From Candidatus Altimarinota bacterium (lineage in GTDB: Bacteria; Patescibacteriota; Gracilibacteria; Absconditabacterales; Absconditicoccaceae): 9,273 nucleotides of DNA. The stretch covers positions 1-9,273 of the forward strand of contig JALUXR010000067.1 of the NCBI GenBank assembly GCA_027013285.1, read 5' to 3'. How positions within the stretch are numbered: position 1 is the first letter of the stretch; each line of letters starts with the position of its first letter. The notes beneath the pieces are model-generated. The model was not told the DNA's origin and ran no database searches. It worked only from the letters and a program-made list of their open reading frames with translations. The translations under genes were made by a program, and so were the position numbers. Of this stretch, positions 1-7,947 are shown in pieces.

Positions 1-136
1 TTCATAACTTTTTATCTATTTCAATTTCCAAAATATCATTTATCACTTCAGCTGGTAATCATCTTTCTTTCAAAATTTCTATATTTACATTTATTCACAA
101 TTCTTTTGCTTGTTCAAAAAGTTTTTTGTCTATCAT
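1..136 (-). CDS. Unknown protein, N-terminal 45 residues, cut by window edge
   Basis: I do not recognise this protein. With UGA read as glycine, an open frame starts at ATG 134-136 and runs off the left edge without a stop; about 45 residues are visible, beginning MIDKKLFEQAKELGINVN. It is rich in Lys, Glu and Ile, looks helical and soluble, and shows no signal peptide or membrane segment. Three UGA codons are in frame (residues 13, 26 and 45). It is the third minus-strand ORF after radA, so it may be co-transcribed. However, a TATAAT box lies on the minus strand at 145-150, only 8 bases before the ATG, which could give a separate nearly leaderless transcript. No function can be assigned. Confidence 0.5.
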
Positions 137-492
137 TTTTGAAAATTATATACTAAATTTATCATTAATACACTAACCTTTTAATCTTAATTTTCAACAC
201 CTTTCCTCATCCCCTGGGACAAAGATATCTCTACTTTCTTAAACTTTTTAGGATTAAATTCTTCATCATATCCAACAATTTTAATTCTTTTTGTAAATCA
301 CTTCTGATTTCAGTTAAAATCTACAAGAATTTCTAACAATTCTCAAGATATAGTTTCTACAACATCTCAAAATGAGTTTTTAACTTGTCTTTCTACAACA
401 TCTCATTCTTTCAATAACTTAGCACCATATCATTTTACTCACTGCTCTTTTATAAAATATGTATGTTTTTGTAAATCCTCTTTTGCTCACAT
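130..492 (-). CDS. Small unknown protein downstream of radA
   Basis: I do not recognise a family. The ORF starts at ATG 490-492, 13 bases after the radA stop, so the two are almost surely co-transcribed. The first 85 residues read well with UGA = Gly (seven UGA codons). They begin MGAKEDLQKHTYFIKEQGVKG and look like a small basic soluble alpha/beta protein; no transmembrane segment or signal peptide is seen. The C-terminus is uncertain. Counting by the coordinate labels, the frame continues to TAG at 130-132 (120 residues), overlapping the next start by 7 bases. My reading of the bases around 231-240 is not secure, and a two-base difference there would end the protein at the TAA at 189-191 (about 100 residues). 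The stretch near 203-225 is unusually GC-rich for this window. Confidence 0.55.
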
Positions 493-505
493 ATTTTTTT
501 AATAA

Positions 506-1756
506 TTAAATAAATTCTACTAACTTTCTTATATCTTTTAAAATTTTAAAGTCAATAGTATCAAATCAACTCACTTCTTTTACTCTTTTTTCATGAAAGC
601 TAGATTTAGATATTTTTCCAGACAAAGATATTTCTCATACAAAAACATTATTCATAGAGATTATCTTATTTTTGTAAGCTGAATAAATTCCAGCAGCTAT
701 AGCCAAATCCAATCAAGAATCATAAAACTTAAATTCTCCAGGAATATTTATAAAAACATCAAAAAACTCTAAATTTATATTCAAATATCTTTCTAAAATA
801 GCAATTATCATCTCTACTCTTGAACTATCTACTCATATTGTAGATCTTTTGGGAAATTTATATTTTGTTTTATTCAATAATACTTCTATAGTTGTCAAAA
901 CTGGTCTTCCGTTATCAATACCTACAGAAAAAGCAGTCCCAGGATTAGCAGAATAATTTTCTTTTACTATATCTTGTAAGTTATACACTGATTTAAGTCA
1001 TTTTTCAGTCATTTGAAATATTGCAACATCATCTGTTCCACCAAATCTATTTTTTTGAGTCCTTAAAAATCTATATTCGTTTAATCTATCTCATTCTAAG
1101 TATGCAACCACATCCACGATATGTTCCAAATATTTAGGTCAAGCTATCTCTCCAGATTTTGTAATATGTCATATAATAATACAAGCAATTCATTTATTTT
1201 TACTAAATTCAGAAAGTTTCTCAGAACAGTATTTTACTTGATTTACACTACCTGCCACACCAGAAGAATTGTTTGAATACACAGTTTGAATACTATCCAA
1301 AATAAACAAATCTATCTCATTATTGTCCAATGTTTGCAAAATATCTTCCAAAGAAGTTGTATGAAATATCTCAAAATTTGCATCTTTTCAAAACAACCTT
1401 TTAAACCTTGAATTTATAGCAGAACTCTCCTCTTCTCCAGAAAAATAAGCAACTTTCACATCATCTTTCAACGAATTTAAAATTTGTAAAACAATAGTAG
1501 ATTTACCTACTCAAGGCTGTCCTCACAATAAATAAACACCAGAACTTTTGATACCATTTGTAAAAACTCTTTTTAATTCCTCATTTTCTAAATCATAAAA
1601 TTTATTTTCACTTATTTCATCAGATTTTAAAACATTTCACTTAACATCTTTTTCTTCAGTTTCATGAAATATCTTAAAAGTTCAAAACTGATTACATTCA
1701 GGACACTTCCCTAACTTAGAAATAGTAGAATATCCACAATTATCACAAACATACAT
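506..1756 (-). CDS. radA: DNA repair protein RadA (Sms), RecA-like branch-migration ATPase
   Basis: RadA is a DnaB-like hexameric helicase that aids RecA-driven strand exchange and processing of recombination intermediates in the cytoplasm. The 416-residue product has the family order. An N-terminal C4 zinc finger (Cys4, Cys7, Cys18, Cys21) comes first, then a RecA-type ATPase with Walker A GQPGVGKST (residues 79-87) and Walker B around LFILDSIQ (150-157). The segment HITKSGEIAGP is near 197-207, the RadA signature KNRFG is at 235-239, and a shortened Lon-like domain contains DSGLDLAIAAG (346-356). Usual length is about 450 residues, so the C-terminus is slightly short. About 14 of 32 glycines are UGA, including one in the P-loop. 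It is first in a minus-strand cluster and divergent from atpA, with which its promoter overlaps. The start places the zinc finger right at the N-terminus, as in relatives. Confidence 0.95.
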
Positions 1757-1791
1757 AAAGTTAAAATATTAATAAATAAAACATTTTTAAA

Positions 1792-1819
1792 AATATACAA
1801 TAAATATATTGAAAAACAA
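1792..1819 (-). promoter_or_regulatory. Candidate radA promoter
   Basis: On the minus strand: TTGTTT (1814-1819), a 16-base spacer, then TATATT (1792-1797), 35 bases before the radA ATG. The -35 box is weak (three of six consensus bases). It overlaps the candidate atpA promoter, so the two would compete for polymerase. Found by eye in AT-rich sequence, where chance matches are common. Confidence 0.3.
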
Positions 1820-1836
1820 CATAAAAAATGTATTTT
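1809..1836 (+). promoter_or_regulatory. Candidate atpA promoter
   Basis: TTGAAA (1809-1814), a 16-base spacer, then TATTTT (1831-1836), 32 bases before the atpA ATG. It fits the box order, spacer and distance seen before five other genes here. The -35 box shares base 1814 with the oppositely directed radA candidate. Confidence 0.35.
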
Positions 1837-1868
1837 ATAGCTTGTAAATTTATTTTTTAAATACACAA

Positions 1869-3377
1869 ATGTCTATTGTAAAAGAATTAGTAGATAAAAT
1901 CGAAAAACAGATAAAAGACACAAAATTAGACAGTTGATTGTCTGACAAATGAGAAATACAACAAGTAAAAGATTGAGTTGTAATTGCTTCTGGATTAAAT
2001 AATGCAAAATTTTCAGAATTAGTAGAATTTGAAAACTGAATGAAATGACTTGTTATGGATATTTCAGAAGACCAAGTATGAATTTTACCAATGGGTGAAG
2101 CTTGAGAATTAAAAGAATGAATGATAGTAAATACATCAGGACAAGTTCTTTCAATTTGAGTTGGTGAATGATATTTATGAAGAGTTGTAGATGGTTTATG
2201 AAATCCTATCGATGGACTTTGAGCAATAGAAACTGTAGAAACTTACCCAGTAGAAAGAAAAGCTACTTGAGTAATTGCCAGAAAACCAGTTCATCAACCA
2301 CTTGAAACAGGTATCAAATCTATAGATACTATGGTACCAATTGGTAAATGACAAAGAGAATTAATTATTTGAGATAGACAAACTGGTAAAACAGCAGTTG
2401 CTATAGATACTATATTAAATCAAAAATGACAAAATGTAAAATGTATTTATGTTGCTATAGGTCAAAAAGATTCTAATGTAAGATCATTAGTAGAAACTTT
2501 AAAAGAAAAATGAGCTATGGATTATACAGTTGTTGTAAATGCTTCTGCATCAGACCCAGCTGTAACACAATATTTAGCTCCTTATGTTTGAGTAACTATT
2601 GCTGAATATTTTATGTTTAATAACCAAGATGCTCTTATCATTTATGATGATTTATCAAAACATGCTGTAGCTTACAGAGAAGTTTCATTACTTTTGAGAA
2701 GACCTCCTGGAAGAGAAGCTTATCCTGGTGATGTATTTTATTTACATTCAAGACTTTTGGAAAGAGCTGCTAAATTAGAAGAAAACTATGGTGGTGGTTC
2801 TGTTACTGCTCTACCTATTATTGAAACTCAAGCTGGTGATGTTTCTGCTTATATCCCAACAAATGTAATTTCTATTACTGATGGACAAATATTCTTAGAA
2901 GCTGATCTTTTCAATTCTTGAGTTAGACCTGCTATCAATGTTGGTTTATCTGTATCAAGAGTTGGTTGAGCTGCTCAAACAAAAATTACAAAGAAAGTTG
3001 CTGGTCCATTAAGACTTGAATTAGCTACATTTAGAGAGTTAGCTGCATTTATGCAATTTGCTTCTGATTTAGATGCAGATACTCAAGCTAAAATTGAAAA
3101 AGGTAAAAGATTAGTTGAATTACTTAAACAATGAGTAAACAATCCTATTCCTTTTAACAAACAAGTAGTTTCTATTTATGCTGGTATTAACGATTATCTA
3201 AAAGACCTAGAATTAGAACAAATATCAAAGTTCGAACAAAAAGTTTATGAGAAACTTGATACAACATACAAATTCTTGGCTGATGATATAAAATTAGAAA
3301 AGAATCTAACAGAAGAAATTGAAAACAAAATAAAAGAATTGATAAAAGAAACTTTAGACGAAATGAAATGAAAATAA
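1869..3377 (+). CDS. atpA: F-type ATP synthase subunit alpha
   Basis: Alpha subunit of the F1 head, a non-catalytic nucleotide-binding partner of beta in ATP synthesis or hydrolysis at the inner face of the membrane. The product has 502 residues, the usual length. In order it has an N-terminal beta-barrel with GRVVDGLGNPIDG (104-116), the alpha-type P-loop GDRQTGKT (168-175), the core with LLLRRPPGREAYPGD (274-288), and SVSRVGGAAQ (361-370) carrying the arginine finger Arg364. DRQTGKT and the TGIKSID segment separate alpha from beta. About 23 of 45 glycines are UGA, including the first P-loop glycine; 2592-2919 has none. It stands alone: radA diverges upstream, a terminator follows at once, and no atpH, atpG or atpD adjoins it. 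The rest of the complex must lie elsewhere or be missing. Confidence 0.97.
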
Positions 3378-3380
3378 TTA

Positions 3381-3406
3381 ACATCTCCTTAATGAGGTGT
3401 TTTTTT
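3381..3406 (+). terminator. Rho-independent terminator after atpA
   Basis: ACATCTC (3381-3387) pairs with GAGGTGT (3394-3400) with one G-U pair and a six-base loop, followed by six T. It begins three bases after the atpA stop, making atpA a single-gene unit. Confidence 0.8.
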
Positions 3407-3408
3407 GT

Positions 3409-3436
3409 TTGAAAATACATTATTAAACAATATAAA
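3409..3436 (+). promoter_or_regulatory. Candidate promoter of the thioredoxin-like gene
   Basis: TTGAAA (3409-3414), a 16-base spacer, then TATAAA (3431-3436), 34 bases before the next ATG. It starts directly behind the T-tract of the atpA terminator. It is among the best matches in the window. Confidence 0.45.
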
Positions 3437-3470
3437 TATTACTTATTTAACATTAAAAAACTTTTAATAT

Positions 3471-3830
3471 ATGAATTTTGATAAATTATTTATAAAAACT
3501 TCTAAATTAATGAAAAAATACTCATGATTGGTTATATGATGAGATAAGCAGATAAATAAAGTAATTTCAAAAAATAAAAAACTAATAATTATTTACTGAC
3601 ATCCTTTATGTATCCCTTGTAAAAAGATTTTTCCACAAATAATACCTATGTACATTTTTTATAAATTTAAATGATATAATCTAAAATTTGCTAATGTAAA
3701 AGAAGCTTGTGAAAAGTGTGTCCAAGACAATAATATAACAATTACACCTACTATGATATTATATAACAATTGAAAAGAAGTTAAAAGATATGAAGATGAA
3801 ATAGTTCTTAAACATTTATATGATTTATAA
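3471..3830 (+). CDS. Small thioredoxin-fold protein with CIPC active site
   Basis: A 119-residue protein with a thioredoxin-like core. A hydrophobic strand (LIIIY, 38-42) leads to the redox motif CIPC at residues 47-50, and ITPTMILYNNGKEV (91-104) supplies the cis-proline loop (Pro93), next strand and turn. By family it would be a cytoplasmic thiol-disulfide reductase or a related oxidoreductase. The usual tryptophan before CxxC is absent (PLCIPC instead of WCxxC), and a second CxxC (CEKC, 80-83) lies on the far side of the fold. The N-terminal 35 residues are helical and not typical. No signal peptide or membrane segment is seen. All six glycines are UGA. It converges on the sortase gene and its stop codon lies within that operon's terminator. 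The exact subfamily and partner are unknown. Confidence 0.8.
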
Positions 3831-3858
3831 AAAACTTCAAGAAATTAATCTTAAAGTT
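3829..3858 (-). terminator. Terminator of the sortase operon, shared with the end of the convergent gene
   Basis: On the minus strand AACTTTAAG (beginning inside the sortase stop codon) pairs with CTTGAAGTT over nine bases with one G-U pair and an eight-base loop, followed by a run of T. The T-run is partly supplied by the complement of the thioredoxin gene's TAA. On the plus strand no T-tract follows, so it should act mainly on the sortase operon. Confidence 0.7.
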
Positions 3859-4717
3859 ATTGAACTCTTTTTGCAATTATTACCATTCTTTCTTTTGAAG
3901 TTCAAATTGGATAACATCACATTATTGTAAGATATTGTCCATCTTGATATTTTTTATATGTTGCTTCTACCTGATAAGTTTTTAATATAAATTTTTTTAT
4001 TTCTCTATACTTATAAACTTTTCATCCCCAAGTTAAATTCATGTAATCTCAATGTCTTAATCTAGGAATTTTGGCAAAAACATTTGCATATGGATTATGT
4101 GCCCACCAATAATACGAAGTATGCCCAAAAATAAAGACATTTCAGGTAGTTCCAGGATCTGGAGTATATGGATATTGGATTACTCAATGAAACAAATATT
4201 TATCATAACTAGCTGTTTCTATTACTTTAATAGGAATATTAGTCAAAGATTGAACATGAACATTAACTCAAATTTTAGGAATAATTATTCTATTATCTGG
4301 AGGTAATGTATTAAAATTTATATCATAATTATTAATATTTTTCTTAATTAATGATTCATATGAAGGTTTATATAAAATTCAACTTCTAGTTTGTTTTTTT
4401 AAATTATCTAATTTTTTATCAAGAGCTTCTCCTAGAATTTTTTTCTTTAAATTATTCATATTATCAGAATTTTCATCTTTTTTAACATATTCAGTTATAT
4501 GTTTTACTACAACTTGTTCTTTAGGAGTAGCTAATACAATATCATTTGCAGAAACTGAAGTTTTAAAAACATTATCAAATAATATTACAAATAATTGAGC
4601 ATTTATAAACAACCACCCAAATCAAAAGATAATTGTAAATATTATTATAAAATCTTTTATTTCTCAAAACAATGAAAATTTCTTTCCTAATCTTATATCA
4701 TCTATATTTAATGACAT
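3857..4717 (-). CDS. Sortase-family cysteine transpeptidase, membrane-anchored
   Basis: A sortase joins exported proteins with a C-terminal sorting signal to the cell envelope or to each other, acting on the outer face of the membrane. The 286-residue product has a short cytoplasmic start, one or two membrane segments (about 22-50), and a charged linker to about 130. The sortase barrel follows. GNVFIFGHTSYYWWAHNPY (192-210) holds the catalytic His199, and LTIMGCYPIGTSKERMVI (263-280) holds Cys268 and Arg277, so the triad is complete. The RIIIPKIGVNV strand near 143-153 is also typical. The usual TLxTC is TIMGC here, with the glycine before the catalytic cysteine encoded by UGA. Class is unclear; the C-terminal CxPxGT..R pattern resembles class D/E enzymes. 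It is the last gene of the operon, 36 bases after the gene for its probable substrate. Confidence 0.92.
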
Positions 4718-4753
4718 TTTTTATTTTTATTTTTATATAAATTTTTATCCTTT

Positions 4754-6358
4754 TTAATTTTCTTTATAAGCTAACTTTAACCCAAATACCATCATAGCAA
4801 CAACCAATGCATATATTAACCAGTCTCAAGGTCATACTACTACTTTTTTTACCTTATCTATTTGCTTCATAGTCCCATCATCACATACAGCTTTTACTGT
4901 AAAATAAGCATACTCTTTCTTTTTAGCTTTTGCATTAAAAGGAAACTTATATTCTGTTCAAGTAAGTATAGCAACCTTTGATAGATTAGTAATACTAGTT
5001 CATTTATAAACTATATATCTTACAGCTCCAGGTGCTTTTGACCAAACAAAATAATGATTACCTCATCTTATAATTACATGAGTTTTAATATTATCTATAG
5101 TACAACTAGCAGCTTTTTCCATATTTGATTCTATAACTATGTCCTTACTTGCAGTTCATATTTTATTTCAATTACTATCAATAGGAGTTATTTTTACAAA
5201 ATATGTTTTAGCTGGATCAATGTTTTCTATAGATACTTTATTCTCTGATACTTTTTTAAGTTTTGTATAATTTCATTTTCAAGTTCAATATTCAGCCTTA
5301 AACATTGGAACCTGTCATGTAAATTTCCAAGTCAAATTAATTTTTTTTTCATTATTATCTCTAGTAAATTTTACACTTTGAATTCATACATGTTCCAATA
5401 CAACAAGTTTAGCTATTTTAGAATATGTTTTATCTCAATCCTTTGAAGTTAATTTTAATGAAACATCAAATTTTCAAGCTGTATTAGCTACCAACTGAGT
5501 AGTAAATTTTCATATACCAATATTATCCATTGGATATGTTCCATAATTTGCAATGGTAAGCACTGCTTGTGAAACACTTACATCTGTAGTTACATTAACT
5601 GTCATCTTTGTTCATTGATCAACATTTGTTCAAGGTAATATTTCTATTTTTTTAAATAATGTTTTATGTACATTAACAGTTATTTTAATATCATTAGATT
5701 TAGCAACCACTTTACCATCTAAATTTAAAACTTGGACTTTTAAAGTATGTTTTCAATTTGATAAATTTGTAACATCAGTTTGGAGATTTCAATTATTATC
5801 AACTAATCATTCATTAACTACTTTTCAATCAACTAATACTTGGAATTTAGAATTTTTATAATTTTTAGCAGTAGCTGATAAAGACAAAGTATCATTTGTT
5901 ATAGTTTCTCAATCTTGTGGAGTAATTATAGAAACCTTACCATCTCATACATTAGAATTTTCAGCTACTACTTTTATATCTCACTCTCAAAATTTAGATG
6001 TATCAAAATCTTCTACTCTAACTTTAAAATCTCAAGGTTTATTAATAATAAGTCATTTAGTAAATTTTTTCTGTCACATATCTTCAGCAGTAAATGAATA
6101 TGTTCAATCATTTGGAGCTGTATAATCTGAACTATTTAACTCTTTATCTCAATCCATAACCTGAATTAAAATATCTCATTGATAATTATCAACAATATTT
6201 CATTCTGAATCTACTGCTTTAACAGTTATATCTGCTGGTTGTCATACTTTTACAGTTGAAGGATTTACAGAAATTATAAATGAAGATAAATCTCAAGCAA
6301 ATACAAAACTTATAAACAATGTTCATAAAGCTAACAAACTAATAATTTTTGTTTTCAT
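4754..6358 (-). CDS. Exported multi-domain Ig/Fn3-like surface protein with C-terminal hydrophobic anchor
   Basis: A 534-residue exported protein, likely on the cell surface. Residues 1-21 form a signal peptide (KTKIISLLALGTLFISFVFA) with probable cleavage before Gly-Asp. What follows looks like five beta-sandwich domains: Ig-like at about 24-130, 140-232 and 237-323, then fibronectin type III-like at about 326-412 and 420-508. The protein has only two cysteines (about 419 and 492), both in the last domain, so they could form a disulfide. The C-terminus is GPGDW, then a hydrophobic stretch (about 513-530) and a short charged tail (KEN). This layout resembles a sortase sorting signal, although no LPxTG is present. 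About 35 of 43 glycines are UGA. It lies between a small exported protein and a sortase on the same strand. A role in adhesion or in building a surface structure is inference. Confidence 0.85.
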
Positions 6359-6387
6359 TTTTACATAATATTAATTTAAATAAATTT

Positions 6388-6867
6388 TTATTTTTTTTTA
6401 TTAGATAAGTTTAACACTCTTCCATTATTATCAATTAATTGAATATGTCCAACATTCATATTGCCATATTGTTTTTTTGTGATATTTTTTATCTTTAATA
6501 AAACTCAACCTTTTTTTACAGTTAATAAATTTGATACAATAATATCATAACCATTTCATCACTGTTTTTTAGTTGCTGATACATTATAATCAGAATTTAT
6601 ATCATCTTGTGATAACTTAACTTTTGATGAATCAAACAACAATTCTAAAGACACTGAAGCAACATTCCCAATATTTTTTAAAGAAACTAATTCTACACTT
6701 CAAGAAACATATTTTAACTGTGTATCTGCAGTAATCTGAATATTTTTCTTTTGTCATAACATACTTGTAGCTAAATTATTTGTTCAAGAATTGATAAAGA
6801 AAACAACTCACAAACTTAACACTACTGCTCCAAAAAAGGCTATTAAATTTTCTTTTAGTTTTGTCAT
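6388..6867 (-). CDS. Small secreted or membrane-anchored protein with cohesin-like domain
   Basis: A 159-residue protein. Lys-rich residues 1-6 and a hydrophobic segment (about 7-26, LIAFFGAVVLSLGVVFFI) form a signal peptide or N-terminal anchor. The rest (about 42-154) is beta-rich. SVELVSLKNIGNVASVSLELLFDSSKVKLS (57-86), the later KGGVLLKIKNI and the closing IQLIDNNGRVLNL recall the cohesin fold found in secreted bacterial proteins. That match is by pattern only and moderate. It has no cysteine and no C-terminal anchor, and ends in a lysine run encoded next to the stop. It is the first gene of the three-gene operon with the large surface protein (29 bases apart) and the sortase. A minor component, partner or chaperone of the large protein is plausible. 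A nine-base A run before the stop is a possible slippage site. Confidence 0.75.
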
Positions 6868-6904
6868 AATTATTATTTGATTAGTAATAAATTGTTATAC
6901 ATAG

Positions 6905-6932
6905 ATAATAATGATTTATACAATTTTGTCAA
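6905..6932 (-). promoter_or_regulatory. Candidate promoter of the surface protein-sortase operon
   Basis: On the minus strand a perfect TTGACA (6927-6932), a 16-base spacer, then TATTAT (6905-6910), 37 bases before the first ATG of the operon. It is the strongest -35 box in the window. Its -35 box forms the left arm of a 7-base inverted repeat. Confidence 0.5.
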
Positions 6933-6958
6933 TTTTCTAATATTTTTACATATTGACA
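6927..6958. repeat. Inverted repeat TGTCAAT-N18-ATTGACA
   Basis: Perfect 7-base arms at 6927-6933 and 6952-6958, separated by 18 bases. It is placed just upstream of, and overlapping, the -35 box of the sortase operon. No T-tract follows, so it is not a normal terminator. It could be an operator for a dimeric regulator or a chance match. Confidence 0.4.
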
Positions 6959-6975
6959 GTATATTAAAATATTAT

Positions 6976-7854
6976 TTAAAACAAAGACTGTTGAGTAGGT
7001 TGAATTAAATCTTTCTCTAATTTAGAAATTAACTTAGAAAAACTTGATAATCAATATTCTCAAACCAAAATATTTTCTAATTTTCTAAAATCTATATTTG
7101 ATATATTTGATTTTTTTTCAATTTCTTCTGATTTATAATCTCAAGGATTTAATAAAGTGACTAATTCTATATTTTTCTTTAATAAATCTTTATTTTCTAA
7201 AACTTTTTCCTGAATTTTAGGTTTTAAATCAGATACATTTTGTATTAATTCATCATAAGTTTGGAATTTACTCACAATATCTTGAGCAGTTTTTTTTCAA
7301 ATTCACTTAACTCAAGGAATATTATCTGCAGAATCTCAAAGCAATGCTAAATATAAAATAATTCATTTAGGATCAAATCAATATTCTTCTTTAAATTTAG
7401 TTTTATCTATAATTTCCATAGTTTTAGGTTCTATAAATTTTACTTTATCTGAAATAAGCTGTTTTAAGTCTTTATCAGATGATATTACATAACTATCTTT
7501 ATCATAAATATTAACTATAGATCAAATCACATCATCAGCTTCATATTCTGGTATTACTTCTACATTTATTCAACTTTGTCTAGCAATATCTATTATTTTA
7601 GGAATTTGTAATTTAAAACTATCTTCTATCTTAGGTCTATTTGCTTTATATTCCTTAAATTCTTCCATCCTTTTAGTTTTTTTTCAAGGATCAAACACTA
7701 TTATAAAATGATCAGGTTTATCTTGCAATAACTTCAATATCATTCTATAAAATCAAAATATAGCTCAAGAATCATTTCAATTTTTATCTAAAATATGAGG
7801 CATACTATAATATGCTCTAAACAAAAATCCTGATCCATCCAATACATAAAGCAT
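6976..7854 (-). CDS. Stand-alone 5'-3' exonuclease (Pol I N-terminal / FEN family)
   Basis: A structure-specific 5' nuclease that removes RNA primers and 5' flaps in replication and repair, in the cytoplasm. The 292-residue protein covers only the 5'-nuclease part of DNA polymerase I. Visible motifs are LDGSGFLFR (5-13, metal ligand Asp6), FDPGKKTKR with EYKANRP (54-62 and 68-74), EYEADD (103-108), SSDKDLKQL (125-133) and the helix-hairpin-helix GDSADNIPGVKGIGKKTA (173-190). All expected acidic residues are present. No polymerase or 3'-5' exonuclease domain follows. The last residues, QQSLF, match the beta-clamp-binding consensus QL(S/D)LF. About 15 of 17 glycines are UGA, the highest share of the larger genes. 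It has its own candidate promoter behind the serS terminator. Confidence 0.92.
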
Positions 7855-7883
7855 ATATATTTATTAAAATATTAAATAACAAT

Positions 7884-7911
7884 AAAATAAGAAAAAATTA
7901 ACTAAAAACAA
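7884..7911 (-). promoter_or_regulatory. Candidate promoter of the 5'-3' exonuclease gene
   Basis: On the minus strand TTGTTT (7906-7911), a 16-base spacer, then TATTTT (7884-7889), 29 bases before the ATG. It starts one base beyond the T-tract of the serS terminator. It is a weak match, found by looking at the spacing seen for the other genes. Confidence 0.3.
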
Positions 7912-7912
7912 T

Positions 7913-7937
7913 AAAAAAACTAACCAAATGGCTAGTT
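7913..7937 (-). terminator. Rho-independent terminator after serS
   Basis: On the minus strand AACTAGCC pairs with GGTTAGTT (eight bases, one G-U pair) around the four-base loop ATTT, followed by seven T. It lies 10 bases after the serS stop. Confidence 0.8.
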
Positions 7938-7947
7938 AATATATTTT

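Noticed and set aside
2613..2921. Separate 102-residue gene in the standard code
   Set aside because: It is an internal piece of atpA between two UGA-encoded glycines and contains the alpha-subunit core.
1869..3377. UGA read as tryptophan (code 4, as in mycoplasmas) or as selenocysteine
   Set aside because: UGA positions match invariant glycines of P-loops and other motifs, not tryptophan or cysteine sites; tryptophan is encoded by TGG.
3187..3420. Minus-strand frame opposite the end of atpA
   Set aside because: Antisense to a conserved gene and running across its terminator; no family features.
4379..4612. Separate 77-residue minus-strand gene
   Set aside because: It is the linker part of the sortase between two UGA-encoded glycines, in the same frame.
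4097..6097. Plus-strand frames at 4097-4306 and 5915-6097
   Set aside because: Both lie antisense to the sortase and surface protein and have no start context or recognisable motif.
6927..6958. Inverted repeat as terminator of the exonuclease gene
   Set aside because: Arms are only 7 bases with an 18-base AT-rich loop and no T-tract follows on either strand.
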